Positions 1 through 8,591 of a DNA stretch of 64,000 nucleotides are shown one piece after another. Where the stretch lies: assembly GCA_964649825.1 (NCBI GenBank), contig CAZYQW010000054.1, positions 57,723-121,722 on the forward strand, in the 5' to 3' direction. Source of the DNA: CAZYQW01 sp964649825 (GTDB taxonomy: Bacteria; Planctomycetota; B15-G4; JADJEK01). A model generated the notes under the pieces. The model ran no database searches, was not told where the DNA came from, and saw only the letters and a list, made by a program, of their open reading frames with translations. Position numbers and translations under genes: made by a program. How positions within the stretch are numbered: the stretch's first letter is position 1; every line of letters starts with the position of its first letter.

Positions 1-50
1 AGACCACCGTCTCCGCGTGGGCACCCACTCATGCTCCGGCCTCTGACCTG

Positions 51-92
51 ACCCCGGATCTCCGGAGCCGACCCGCTCCGGAGATCCGGGGT
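51..92. terminator. Strong perfect hairpin, probable terminator
   Basis: Two perfectly complementary 18-base arms (51-68 and 75-92) flank a 6-base loop. There is no clear T-run on either side, so it is an intrinsic-terminator-like structure rather than a textbook one. It probably ends transcription of a gene left of the window or isolates the kinase operon. Confidence 0.55.
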
Positions 93-101
93 CCTCTCGC
101 C

Positions 102-121
102 ACTCGCCGCGCAGTCGGAAG
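102..121. repeat. Dispersed intergenic repeat, left copy
   Basis: The 20 bases ACTCGCCGCGCAGTCGGAAG are identical to 63828-63847 near the other end of the window, and both are followed by CTCGT. The right copy carries extra GTCGGAA-like units between these two blocks. Both copies lie in gene-free DNA. Origin and function are unknown. Confidence 0.5.
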
Positions 122-345
122 CTCGTGTGGGATGCTCGCCGTGAAGGTCGCTCGCGCCGCCCGCTCGTTCGCTCGTCAGACCTTTGGACGGACGGGGGTG
201 ATCCCACTGTACGTGGATTGGACGATGCTTCGTCTGTCCGACGATGCTTCGTCCGGAAGAGCGGCTTGTCTCGCGCGGCTCAGATCGTACGCTGGCGGGC
301 GCTCACACGTTTGCTTCGTGGCCCCAACTTCGGGGCGAGGTGGGG

Positions 346-2988
346 ATGATCGACGCGCGAGGACCCTTGTCTGAAGCTCGTCGCAGCGCGCGGATCGATC
401 GCTCGCGTGGGTTCTCCGTGCAGTATCAGCTTCCGCTTCTGATCTGCGCGTTGCTTGTCCTCACCGTGGTGCCGTTGGCAAGCTGGTCCTACTCGTCGGC
501 GAGATCGAGCCTCTTGGTCTCGGCGGGGGTGGAGCTCGACGCCGCGGTGCATGAGCTGGCGGACGTGCTGTCCCGCAGCGCGGGCGCGTTGCTCGACGAC
601 ATACGAGCCGCGGCGGCAGAACCCGCGGTCATCGACGCGCTGCGCGATCCCAGCGAGGCCGCGTTCGACGCCGCGCGCGTTCCGTTGGAGAATCTGTTCA
701 AGTCGAGCTCCCAGGCGAGAGTCGCCGAACTGTGGTCGAACGACCGCGAGCCGGTGCTCGTGGTGGAGCAGCCGAACCGTGACGGCGAGGCGCCGCCGGC
801 CGAGCTGCGCGATGCGTCCGTCGCGCCCGAGAGACCAGGCCTCCAGCCCCTCCGATCGATTGGGGAGACGGCATTCTTCGAAATCGTCGCGGACGTGAGG
901 GAGCCGTCGAAGGGCGATCTCGTGGGACGCTTGGTGCTCCGTCAGAGGCTTCGGAGCGGACGAGAAGGCCTCAGTCTTCTTCGCAACCTGATCGCGCGCG
1001 ACGCGGTCATGATGCTCGGCAACCGCGCGGGGGGAGCGTGGACGGACTTCGAGCGATCGGTATCCGGTCCGGCGATCGATCCGCTCGATCGAACCCACCT
1101 GACCCACCGCGGTCGCGACGGGGTCGAGAAGCTGGGCACGGGCATCGAGCTCTCCGGGACGCCCTGGGTGATGTGGGCGGAGGTCGACAGCCGCGGGATC
1201 CTGGCGCCGGCGCGGAGCCTGCTGTGGCGGACGGGCCTGGTGAGTCTCGCGCTCCTCCTCGTGGCGACGGGTGGAGCCTGGTGGATCAGCCGTCGCGTCT
1301 CGGCGCCGCTGAATCGAGTCACCGAGGCGGCGGAGGCCATCGCGGCCGGCCGCCGCGACCGTCGGGTCGCGGCGACCGGACCGGAGGAGGTGCGTCGGCT
1401 CGCCGGCGCGTTCAACCTCATGGTGGCCAAGGTCGAGCGAAGGACCGCTGAGCTCGAGCGCGTGCGGGACGAGTATGAGGACCTCTACGAGAGAAGTCCG
1501 GACATGTTCGTCTCGGTGCAGATGGAGAGTGGGCGCATCGTCCAGTGCAACGAGACCACGGCACGACGGCTCGGCTATGCCAAGGACCAGCTCATCGGGA
1601 GGCAGCTCGTCGAACTTTGCGATCCGGACTGTGGAGAGAAAGCAATGGAAGTGCTCGACGTCCTCGCCGCGACCGGCGTCGTCGAGAACGCCCCATTGAC
1701 GTTGCATGACCAGAACCGCCGTCGGATTCCGGTGCTGCTCAACGCGTCCGCACTCCGCGACCAGGACGGCCGGGTCCTCTTGACCCGCTCATCGCTCCGG
1801 GACGTGTCGGACGTCGTAGCGGCAGAGGGACGCCGGACCGCCGTCGTGCGTGGCGCCATGGACGCCATCGTCACGATCAACGGGGAGGGACGCGTGGTCG
1901 AGTTCAACCCGGCGGCCGAGGCGCTGTTTGGCTACACCGCCGCCGAGGCGAACGGAACGAGCCTGGCGGAACTGATCATTCCGTCGCGCCATCGGCGGGC
2001 GCACGAGGTCGGTCTCGCTCGTTATCTGGTGACGGGAGAAGGCCCGATCCTCGGAAAACGGCTCGAGCTCCACGCGCGCCGGAAGGACGGCACGGAGTTC
2101 CCGGTGGAGATCGCCGTCGTCAAACTCGCGGGAACGGAGGAACTGCTGTTCACGGGCTTCATCCGCGACCTCACGAGTCTGAGGACCGTGCAGGACGATC
2201 TCGAACGTACCATCGCCGACCTGCGCCGATCGAACGAGGACCTGGAGCAGTTCGCGTTCGTGGCGTCGCACGATCTCCAGGAGCCGTTGCGCATGGTCGC
2301 AGTGTTCATGGAGATGCTCGACCAGGAATACCGCGGTCGCCTGGATGAGACCGCGGACCAGTACATCGCGTTCGCCGCGGAGGGCGCCGAGCGGATGAAG
2401 CGGCTCATCAACGGCTTGCTCGCCTACTCGCGGATCCGCACGCGTGGCGGGTCGCTGCAGGTGTGCGCGTGCGGCGACGTCCTGGCGGACGCCCTACGGA
2501 ACCTGTCGATGCACATCGTCGAGTCGCACGCGACCATCCAGTATGACGACATGCCAATGGTGTGGGCCGACGCCGCGCAACTCCAACAGGTATTCCAGAA
2601 CCTGGTGTCGAACGCGCTGAAGTTCCGCGGCGACGACCCCCTCGAGATTTCCATTCACGTCCGGCGAGCCGGAGATGATTGGGAATTCGTGGTCGAGGAC
2701 AACGGGATCGGATTCGATCCGGACAAGGAAGACCGGATTTTCCAGATGTTCCAACGGCTGCATGACCGCCGCACGCGTGACGGGAACGGCATCGGTCTGG
2801 CACTGGCCAAGCGCATCGTGGAGCGTCACCGCGGGCGCCTCTGGGCCACGTCGACGCCGGGTGTCGGGTCACGGTTCTATTTCACTCTGCCCATGTCTCC
2901 TATTGCCGACGAGCCGGGCATCGAAGCCGATGCCGCGGTGACGGGCGAGGCTCGCGCGATGGGCGCCGGGCCGATCGGAGTTCCGTGA
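346..2988 (+). CDS. Transmembrane PAS-containing sensor histidine kinase
   Basis: This is an inner-membrane two-component sensor of about 880 residues that should autophosphorylate on His and pass the phosphate to the overlapping response regulator. The order is: membrane segment near residues 28-48, extracytoplasmic sensor region, second membrane segment near 294-316, HAMP linker, two PAS domains (the second with FNPAAEALFGY), HisKA box with phospho-acceptor His642 in VASHDLQEP, and an HATPase domain with NALKF, DNGIGFD and GNGIGLALAK. The ATG chosen has GAGGTGGGG just upstream; a longer in-frame start at 244 lacks this. The HisKA box resembles that of phytochrome-type kinases, but no GAF/PHY domain is present. 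The signal sensed cannot be told from the sequence. Confidence 0.93.
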   Translation: MIDARGPLSEARRSARIDRSRGFSVQYQLPLLICALLVLTVVPLASWSYSSARSSLLVSAGVELDAAVHELADVLSRSAGALLDDIRAAAAEPAVIDALRDPSEAAFDAARVPLENLFKSSSQARVAELWSNDREPVLVVEQPNRDGEAPPAELRDASVAPERPGLQPLRSIGETAFFEIVADVREPSKGDLVGRLVLRQRLRSGREGLSLLRNLIARDAVMMLGNRAGGAWTDFERSVSGPAIDPLDRTHLTHRGRDGVEKLGTGIELSGTPWVMWAEVDSRGILAPARSLLWRTGLVSLALLLVATGGAWWISRRVSAPLNRVTEAAEAIAAGRRDRRVAATGPEEVRRLAGAFNLMVAKVERRTAELERVRDEYEDLYERSPDMFVSVQMESGRIVQCNETTARRLGYAKDQLIGRQLVELCDPDCGEKAMEVLDVLAATGVVENAPLTLHDQNRRRIPVLLNASALRDQDGRVLLTRSSLRDVSDVVAAEGRRTAVVRGAMDAIVTINGEGRVVEFNPAAEALFGYTAAEANGTSLAELIIPSRHRRAHEVGLARYLVTGEGPILGKRLELHARRKDGTEFPVEIAVVKLAGTEELLFTGFIRDLTSLRTVQDDLERTIADLRRSNEDLEQFAFVASHDLQEPLRMVAVFMEMLDQEYRGRLDETADQYIAFAAEGAERMKRLINGLLAYSRIRTRGGSLQVCACGDVLADALRNLSMHIVESHATIQYDDMPMVWADAAQLQQVFQNLVSNALKFRGDDPLEISIHVRRAGDDWEFVVEDNGIGFDPDKEDRIFQMFQRLHDRRTRDGNGIGLALAKRIVERHRGRLWATSTPGVGSRFYFTLPMSPIADEPGIEADAAVTGEARAMGAGPIGVP

Positions 2989-3395
2989 TGACGAAGGTCC
3001 AGACGACTCACCACGTCGTCATGGTCGACGACAATGACGCCGACCTCTACATCGCCGAGCGCTGCTTCAAGAAGTCGCGGCTCACGAATCCGTGGCTGTC
3101 GTTCACGAACGGTCCGGACTTCCTGCGCTACCTCGGGGACGTCAAGCGGGGAGACGCGCCGATGCCGGCGCTGGTCCTTCTCGACATCAACATGCCGGGG
3201 ATGAGCGGATTCGAGGTGCTCGCAGAGACTCGAGACGATCCGTTCTTCACCGATCTCCCGGTCTTCTGCATGCTCACCAGCTCGAGCGATCCCCGAGACG
3301 AGCAGAGAGCGAAGGAACTTGGAGCCTCCGGCTTCGTCACGAAGCCCGGAGACCCCGCGAACTTCGTGGCGTTCTTCGATCAGCTCGTCGGATAG
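2988..3395 (+). CDS. Single-domain response regulator (CheY/Rcp1-like)
   Basis: A stand-alone receiver domain of 135 residues with no output domain. It has the acidic pocket VDDND near the N-terminus, phospho-acceptor Asp66 in LLDINMPG, the conserved Thr/Ser region (MLTSSSD) and the Lys in VTKPGD. Its ATG overlaps the stop of the kinase gene in a TGATG arrangement; a GTG one codon earlier is the alternative. This overlap makes it the cognate partner of the kinase. Like other Rcp1-type regulators it probably works by protein-protein contact rather than DNA binding. Confidence 0.93.
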   Translation: MTKVQTTHHVVMVDDNDADLYIAERCFKKSRLTNPWLSFTNGPDFLRYLGDVKRGDAPMPALVLLDINMPGMSGFEVLAETRDDPFFTDLPVFCMLTSSSDPRDEQRAKELGASGFVTKPGDPANFVAFFDQLVG

Positions 3396-3616
3396 GACGG
3401 CTGACGACGCTCCGTCCGGTCTGCGATTTGTAGAAACGGCGTATTGCCGCGCCGGCGATCGCGGACCTCGGCGGGCCAACGACCGCGGCCGGTCGGTTGC
3501 CGCCGCGAGATGCGGCGGCCCAGCGGGGGCACGTCGCTTGCTGTCCTCGTGCCACGCGAATGCGTGGGCCGCGCAGCAGCTCGGTTCGCCAGTCGCATGA
3601 CCAAGAAGGGACGAAC

Positions 3617-4789
3617 ATGACCAGGACCTTGAAGATGGAAGGGCCCCCGAACCGGGACGACGTTCGCCAGTTGGCGCGCATCAACCACGGTACCTGCGCG
3701 TCCCTGTATCTGCCGACGCGCGGCGTCGGGCCTGATGGGCGACAGGATTCGATTCGACTCGGGAACCTCCTGAGAGAGGCGGGCAGCGCGCTCGAGGCGC
3801 TCGGCGACGCGGGAACTCTGCTCGACCCCGCGCGCGCGTTCGCCGATCTTGTTCCACTTCCCGAGCTCCGCGACGCGGCGCTCGCGATCCTCCTGTCGGA
3901 AGACGATGCGCGAGCGTTTCGAATTCCGTACCCGGTCGAGGCGTTGGCGTTCGTCGGTGAGCGGTTCCACCTGAGCCCGCTCTTGCCCCTCGCGTTCGAT
4001 GACGATCGTTTCTTCGTCCTCGCCCTGAGCCAGAAGCGGGTAACGCTGTACCGCGGGGATCGATACGGGTTGCACCGAGTCGCGCTCGATGACGTTCCTC
4101 AGAGCCTCTCCGAGGCGCTCGGGTACCGCGACAAGGAGGTGGTGCTCCAGTACCACACCGCGACTCCTCGTGGCGCGGCCGGGGAACGACGGGCCGCGAT
4201 GTTCCATGGCCACGGCGCCGCAACCGATGACCACAATGCCGAGATCGTTCGCTTCGTCAGCATCGTGGCGGCGGGGATTCGCCGCCGGATCGCGCGCGAC
4301 GCGGTCCCGTGCGTCCTCGCGGGAGTCGACGAGATCGTGGCCGCGTTTCGCGGCGTTCGCCACGGACTCCAGGTCTGCGAGGGACGATCCATCTCCGGCA
4401 ACCCCGACGGGCTCGAGCCCGTCGAGCTTCACGGTCGCGCGTGGTCGATCGTTGCTGACGAGATGAAACGCGCCCGCGGAGCGGCCGTCGAGGAAGTGAA
4501 GGACAAGATCGGCGGAGGACGCGGGGCGGGCGGGCTCGCCGAGGTGCTTCCCGCCGCGGCGGCGGGACGCGTCGAGACCGCGGTGCTCGCCGAGAACGCC
4601 GCCGCATGGGGTCGGTTCGAACCTTCCTCCGACCGCGTGATCGAGTCGTTCCATCGGTCGTCGTACGCGGATGAAGACCTGTTCGACCGGGTCGGCGTCG
4701 AGACGGTCCGGCACGGCGGGACGGTGGTGTTCGTGGCGGAAGAGGACGTCCCGCTCCAACGCGGCGTTGCGGCGTCCTACCGATTCTGA
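3617..4789 (+). CDS. baeRF family protein (release-factor-like)
   Basis: A 390-residue soluble protein that matches the bacterial archaeo-eukaryotic release factor (baeRF) group in length and layout: an N-terminal domain opening with a low-complexity SLYLPT segment, a middle domain with LSQKRVTLYRGD, and an aeRF1 domain-3-like end. Members are proposed, mostly from genome context, to act at ribosomes in rescue or stress; the reaction is not established. The chosen ATG has AAGAAGGG six bases upstream. The 220-base gap before it holds a 7-bp GC hairpin (3500-3518) that may end the kinase operon. The baeRF subfamily is not certain. Confidence 0.75.
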   Translation: MTRTLKMEGPPNRDDVRQLARINHGTCASLYLPTRGVGPDGRQDSIRLGNLLREAGSALEALGDAGTLLDPARAFADLVPLPELRDAALAILLSEDDARAFRIPYPVEALAFVGERFHLSPLLPLAFDDDRFFVLALSQKRVTLYRGDRYGLHRVALDDVPQSLSEALGYRDKEVVLQYHTATPRGAAGERRAAMFHGHGAATDDHNAEIVRFVSIVAAGIRRRIARDAVPCVLAGVDEIVAAFRGVRHGLQVCEGRSISGNPDGLEPVELHGRAWSIVADEMKRARGAAVEEVKDKIGGGRGAGGLAEVLPAAAAGRVETAVLAENAAAWGRFEPSSDRVIESFHRSSYADEDLFDRVGVETVRHGGTVVFVAEEDVPLQRGVAASYRF

Positions 4790-4863
4790 GGGTCGCCGCG
4801 CGGACCAACGCCGATCGATGAAAAGCGGCGAGGATCGCAGCCGTCGACGGCGACCAGCTCAGC

Positions 4864-5064
4864 TCAGGACGCTCCGTCGTCGTCGAATACCTGCTCGATC
4901 CTGGTGGCGAAGAGGCGCGCGATCTTGAACGCGAGCGGCAAGCTCGGGTCGTACTTCTCCGCCTCGATCGCGTAGACGGTTTGCCGCGAGACGCCCAGCC
5001 GTTCGGCGAGGTCGCTCTGCGACCAGCGGCGCTCGGTTCGCAGCTCCCTCACTCGGTTCTTCAC
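4864..5064 (-). CDS. Small XRE-family repressor
   Basis: A 66-residue helix-turn-helix protein. The recognition region SQSDLAERLGVSRQTVYAIE followed by KYDPSLPLAFKIARLF is characteristic of the short YozG-like XRE regulators. The GTG start overlaps the stop of the membrane protein gene in a GTGA, and GGAGG lies eight bases upstream, so the two are translationally coupled. These small regulators typically repress their own operon; the palindromic TGTAAA sites at the operon promoter are the obvious candidate operator. The inducing signal is unknown. Confidence 0.9.
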   Translation of the reverse strand: MKNRVRELRTERRWSQSDLAERLGVSRQTVYAIEAEKYDPSLPLAFKIARLFATRIEQVFDDDGAS

Positions 5065-5471
5065 CGGTAGCGCCTCCACGCAAGCGTCACACCGATCAGG
5101 ACGAGCACGGCAGGCGTCATGACGATGTCCGGCGGGTCGAGGTGCGGCACGTACACGCGGGCGTGACGAAGGCTCGCGTAGAGCGCGGCGAGCGGAACGA
5201 AGATCGCGAGGGCGAAGGCGAATCCCTCGAGCGCCACGCGCCGCTCCAGCTCGTCCAGGTCGTGACGAAGGACGCGGCGCGCGAGCAACGCGACGAGGAA
5301 GAACGGTACGGTCGTGGCAACGGCGAGCAAGCCGTTCACCCAAACGGGCACTGCCTCGCGAGCGGCGACGGCTCGGATCGCGAGCGTGCCAACCCCCCAA
5401 ACGGCGATCGCGAGAGCGTAGGGACCGTAAAGGCGCGTGAAGCCCGATGGGCCCGATGCACTTCTGTCCAT
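5061..5471 (-). CDS. Four-helix membrane protein paired with XRE regulator
   Basis: A 136-residue integral membrane protein with about four hydrophobic segments: near residues 16-36, 45-66, 82-103 and 115-132. A charged loop, RRVLRHDLDELERR, lies between the second and third. GGAGG lies nine bases before the ATG. The pairing of such a membrane protein with a tiny XRE regulator is common in bacteria and suggests an envelope-linked regulatory unit, but no function is established. It is the first gene of a two-gene leftward operon driven from the promoter at 5521-5548. Confidence 0.8.
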   Translation of the reverse strand: MDRSASGPSGFTRLYGPYALAIAVWGVGTLAIRAVAAREAVPVWVNGLLAVATTVPFFLVALLARRVLRHDLDELERRVALEGFAFALAIFVPLAALYASLRHARVYVPHLDPPDIVMTPAVLVLIGVTLAWRRYR

Positions 5472-5520
5472 GACGAGATACCTCCACGAGTTGGTCGTCG
5501 GATTGCGCGTTCGATCGCTA

Positions 5521-5560
5521 AATGTAAAGCATGTTTTACAGATATCAAGTGTGCTTTACA
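5521..5560 (-). promoter_or_regulatory. Promoter with TGTAAA palindromic operator
   Basis: On the minus strand TTGATA and TACATT are separated by 16 bases, a good sigma-70-type promoter about 50 bases before the membrane protein start. Overlapping it is TGTAAA-N6-TTTACA (5523-5540) and a further TGCTTTACA (5552-5560) that exactly mirrors TGTAAAGCA (5523-5531). The stretch is AT-rich against the local background. It is best read as the autoregulatory operator of the XRE protein; this assignment is inferred from position. Confidence 0.65.
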
Positions 5561-5616
5561 GGAAAGCTGGTCCAATCGCGACGACGACCGGAGGCCCTTC
5601 GTCGAACCAGGGAGGT

Positions 5617-7590
5617 TCAGGGACGGACGACGGAGACCTGGCCAGGCTCGAGGACACCGAGGCTCGTTCTTCCGATCTCGACCCCGCTCGCATCCAGGAG
5701 CACGAGCGTCTCGGCGCGTTCGCTCACGCCGACCACGTGAGACTGCCCGTCTCCGAGTTCCAGATCCGTGGTCGTCGTCACTCCGTCCGAATCGAAGGTG
5801 ACGAGGGGGAAGATCGTCCCGGCGGCGTCGATCGCACGAATGGCCGCCGCGCCCTGTTCCCTCCGTTGATCCTCGAAGCGGAAGCGCAGTCGGCGCTCCA
5901 CGGTGATCAACAGCTCCTCGCCTTCCTTCAGGCCATCGAGCGCCACGCTGGCCGGCAGCAGGTCGGGCCCGCTTACGTCCAACCGAATGAACGCCGCCGG
6001 CACGTCATCGAGCGTGAACCATCCGTCGGGTCCCGTCCGCGCGCTCTTTCCGCGATGGGTCAGACGGCCATGCTCGAGCTCGTGCAGGACCAAGTGCATG
6101 TGGACGACCGCGCCTTCGATCGGCGTTCCGGCCACGGACACGACCCGGCCGGTGACGCGCTCTCGGGCGGGGTCGGCCGGAAGCTGCAGGACGACGTTCT
6201 GTCGCCCCGCGGGGATCGGGTCGGACTGGATGCGCAAGAAGGAACCCTTGTCGAACGCCCCCAGGACGTAGGCGCGAGTGCAGAGACCGTCGACGCGAAA
6301 AGAGCCGTCTGCACCGGTGACGACCGGAGAGGACGTTTCGCGCGCCAGGTCCTCGACGAGTCGGGGCGGCAGCTCCTCTTGACTCAGCGGAGTTCCATCG
6401 TCCACGACCACGGTCCAGCCCACGCACGGCTCTCCGGACCAGGAGACGAGGTGCCCCGCGATCGACAGAGCCGGACCCCCGAGGACGAGGTGGACCGGCT
6501 CGGGCCAGGCGCCCGTCCCAGCTACCTTGGTTCCGAAGCTCGGAACGACCGCGGGCTGAAGGCCTGGCAACGCCGCGACCAATGCGGCGTCGTCCGGGAC
6601 GTCCTTCGCGACGAGGGAGAACTCTCCAGTGGAACTCGTGAACGCCCGACCCGACGTGCCGAGGAACACCTCGGCACCGTCGGCGGCACGACCGTCGGCG
6701 TGGATGACGACGCCGAACACGGTGGGCGCGCTCGACCGCGGGTCGAGAATCAGGTCCTTGGTCGTCACCGGCGTGGTGGGATCCAGGCTCACCTCCACCG
6801 CGACGGGGACGTGCTCGGGGTGCTCCGCCTCGAGGAGGAGCCCGTTGCGAACGGCCGGCACCGGAGCGATTCGGTAGGCGCCGCCCGCGTCCGTCGAGGC
6901 GCCGAAGGCCCTCTCGATCGTCGTGTCGAGGGCGACCGGGCAGCCCGCGAGGGCCGCCACGGAGACTCGCAGCACGAGCCGGCACGCGTCGATGGGTCCG
7001 CCGTGCGGATCACGCACCGTCCCGATCAAGGCCACGGCTGGCGCGGCCACGATCACCTGCGGCTGCCGGATCGTGCGAGCGGAGACGCGGCTCCCTCGAA
7101 TCGCGACGAACCGCGGATCGTCGACCACCAGGGTCACGTCCAACGCCGAGAGCTCCGCCCGGAAGGAGCCGTCCGGGCCGCTCACGCACAGGGGCTCGCC
7201 GCGACCGTCGATCCTCACGGCCACACCCGCGAGCGTCGCTCCATCGATGTCCACCACCACTCCCGTGACGGCGTGCCCGAGAGGAGCGGGATCCGTGCTC
7301 GCGACCGTGAGCGCCGCGGGTGGTTCGGGAGGCGCCGTCGCGGAGTTCGCGGCCGCGCGGATGGGCGGCGCGGAGAGAGTCGGCTCGGGTTCGACGCCGC
7401 GGGCGGAAGCCGCCTCCGTTCGGCCGGGCGGCGGCGTCGCATCCGCCGTCGACGGAGCCTCGACCTCGTCGTGCCCACCCTTCAATGCGAGCAAGGTACC
7501 GACCACGACCGCGACCGCGAGCCCGGTGACACGCGCCGCCGTTCGTCGACCGCTCTCGGGGCTCGCTTCGCGGTTCTCGCGAGTCGACAC
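5617..7590 (-). CDS. Membrane-anchored carboxypeptidase-regulatory-domain protein
   Basis: A 657-residue protein with a short cytosolic N-terminus, one membrane segment (near residues 20-37), a Pro/Ala-rich linker to about residue 90, then an array of beta-sandwich modules with the pattern GxVxDxxGxPIxxAxV typical of carboxypeptidase regulatory-like domains, ending without a catalytic domain. The GTG start overlaps the glycosyltransferase stop (TAGTG), with AAGGAG seven bases upstream; the longer in-frame ATG at 7620 has no such site. As the last gene of the leftward RiPP-like operon it may display, bind or shield the peptide product outside the membrane; that role is an inference from context. 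Confidence 0.75.
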   Translation of the reverse strand: MSTRENREASPESGRRTAARVTGLAVAVVVGTLLALKGGHDEVEAPSTADATPPPGRTEAASARGVEPEPTLSAPPIRAAANSATAPPEPPAALTVASTDPAPLGHAVTGVVVDIDGATLAGVAVRIDGRGEPLCVSGPDGSFRAELSALDVTLVVDDPRFVAIRGSRVSARTIRQPQVIVAAPAVALIGTVRDPHGGPIDACRLVLRVSVAALAGCPVALDTTIERAFGASTDAGGAYRIAPVPAVRNGLLLEAEHPEHVPVAVEVSLDPTTPVTTKDLILDPRSSAPTVFGVVIHADGRAADGAEVFLGTSGRAFTSSTGEFSLVAKDVPDDAALVAALPGLQPAVVPSFGTKVAGTGAWPEPVHLVLGGPALSIAGHLVSWSGEPCVGWTVVVDDGTPLSQEELPPRLVEDLARETSSPVVTGADGSFRVDGLCTRAYVLGAFDKGSFLRIQSDPIPAGRQNVVLQLPADPARERVTGRVVSVAGTPIEGAVVHMHLVLHELEHGRLTHRGKSARTGPDGWFTLDDVPAAFIRLDVSGPDLLPASVALDGLKEGEELLITVERRLRFRFEDQRREQGAAAIRAIDAAGTIFPLVTFDSDGVTTTTDLELGDGQSHVVGVSERAETLVLLDASGVEIGRTSLGVLEPGQVSVVRP

Positions 7591-8591
7591 TACGACGCTC
7601 CTTCGGTGCGGCAGGCCCAAGGGATCTCACCGACACGCTCGGCTCCCGCCAGTTCCTCGAGGCCCCGGATCGCGCGCTGCACCAACGCGATCGAGCCCGG
7701 CTCGCTAAAGCGCACGTGACGGTGACGCGCGAACCGGAATCCGAACTCCTCCGGGTTCGTCGGGCCGAACAATCCCACGCCGGGGACCCGCGCCAGATCA
7801 GCCGCGTGAAGCATGCAGGAGTCGATACCCACGAAGAGGTCGGCGTTCGACACCAGCGCGACGGACGACGCGAGCGGCAGGCCGCAACATGGAATCACAC
7901 GGTCTCCGTGTCGACCCGAATCCAACGCCTGATCCTGCTCGCCCACGACGAGCGCGATGAAATCGGCACGTCGCTCCAAGAAAGCATCGAGCACCGCGAG
8001 CCACGCCTCGCGCGATATCATCTTCTCGGTGAGCGTATCAGCGTGCACCGCCAGTACGCGCATCGATGGTGGTATTTGGTTTCGGATGGTCGTCGCCGCG
8101 GGCGCGTGCTCCGGCCGTATCGACAGCGCGCCCGCGAACGACTCTATTCGAAGGCGGGAGTCGAGCGCTTGAACCAATGAGAAGGCGAGGTCGGCCGAGT
8201 GGACCTCGAAATCCAACGGCAGCACGACGTCGAACCCCTGAAAGAAGCCGACGCTCGTTCGTGGCCGAAGGATCGAGAGCAGTCGACCCACGTCGACCGA
8301 ATGCCACGGGTTGAGTGACAGAACAAGGTCGGCCTCCTCGACCCGTTCCGCCATTGCATCCGCGTCGAAGCCTCGCTGGTCCGAACCGGTGCTCCAGAAC
8401 GGCGCTTCCACGACGTGCGCGTCGAGGTCCGCGAAGAACAGCCTTCGAAAGCCGCTCGTACACGCAAGCGTGAGCCGGCTGCCGAAGAGCGAAACGACCG
8501 CGCGCACGGCCGGCAGATTCAGGAAGTGGTCGCCGATACCGTTCGAGAACAGCAGAAGCGGCCGCTGAAAGTCAGTCGGACGGATACGCAT
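7590..8591 (-). CDS. GT9-like glycosyltransferase (heptosyltransferase fold)
   Basis: About 333 residues. The N-terminal segment FSNGIGDHFLNLPAVRAV and the C-terminal signature VSNADLFVGIDSCMLHAAD followed by VGLFGPTNPEEFG match ADP-heptose:LPS heptosyltransferase-type GT9 enzymes, although the usual D-S-G-x-M-H reads D-S-C-M-L-H here. The ATG used lies inside the end of the radical SAM gene (20-base overlap); a longer start at 8663 is possible. Its position between a peptide maturase and a surface-type protein, with overlaps on both sides, suggests it acts in the same pathway, perhaps glycosylating the peptide or its anchor. The sugar and acceptor are unknown. Confidence 0.8.
   Translation of the reverse strand: MRIRPTDFQRPLLLFSNGIGDHFLNLPAVRAVVSLFGSRLTLACTSGFRRLFFADLDAHVVEAPFWSTGSDQRGFDADAMAERVEEADLVLSLNPWHSVDVGRLLSILRPRTSVGFFQGFDVVLPLDFEVHSADLAFSLVQALDSRLRIESFAGALSIRPEHAPAATTIRNQIPPSMRVLAVHADTLTEKMISREAWLAVLDAFLERRADFIALVVGEQDQALDSGRHGDRVIPCCGLPLASSVALVSNADLFVGIDSCMLHAADLARVPGVGLFGPTNPEEFGFRFARHRHVRFSEPGSIALVQRAIRGLEELAGAERVGEIPWACRTEGAS

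Larger units (their letters stand above)
1..345. other. Gene-free left edge with hairpin and short repeats
   Basis: No convincing coding frame lies here. It holds a perfect long inverted repeat (separate entry), a 14-base unit GACGATGCTTCGTC present twice (221-234 and 240-253), and the 20-base sequence at 102-121 that recurs at 63828-63847. The kinase downstream has its ribosome binding site at the right end of this stretch. Confidence 0.6.

Noticed and set aside
5437..7719. 760-codon plus-strand frame opposite the regulatory-domain protein
   Set aside because: Composition unlike a protein and runs through the operator and two starts of the opposite operon.
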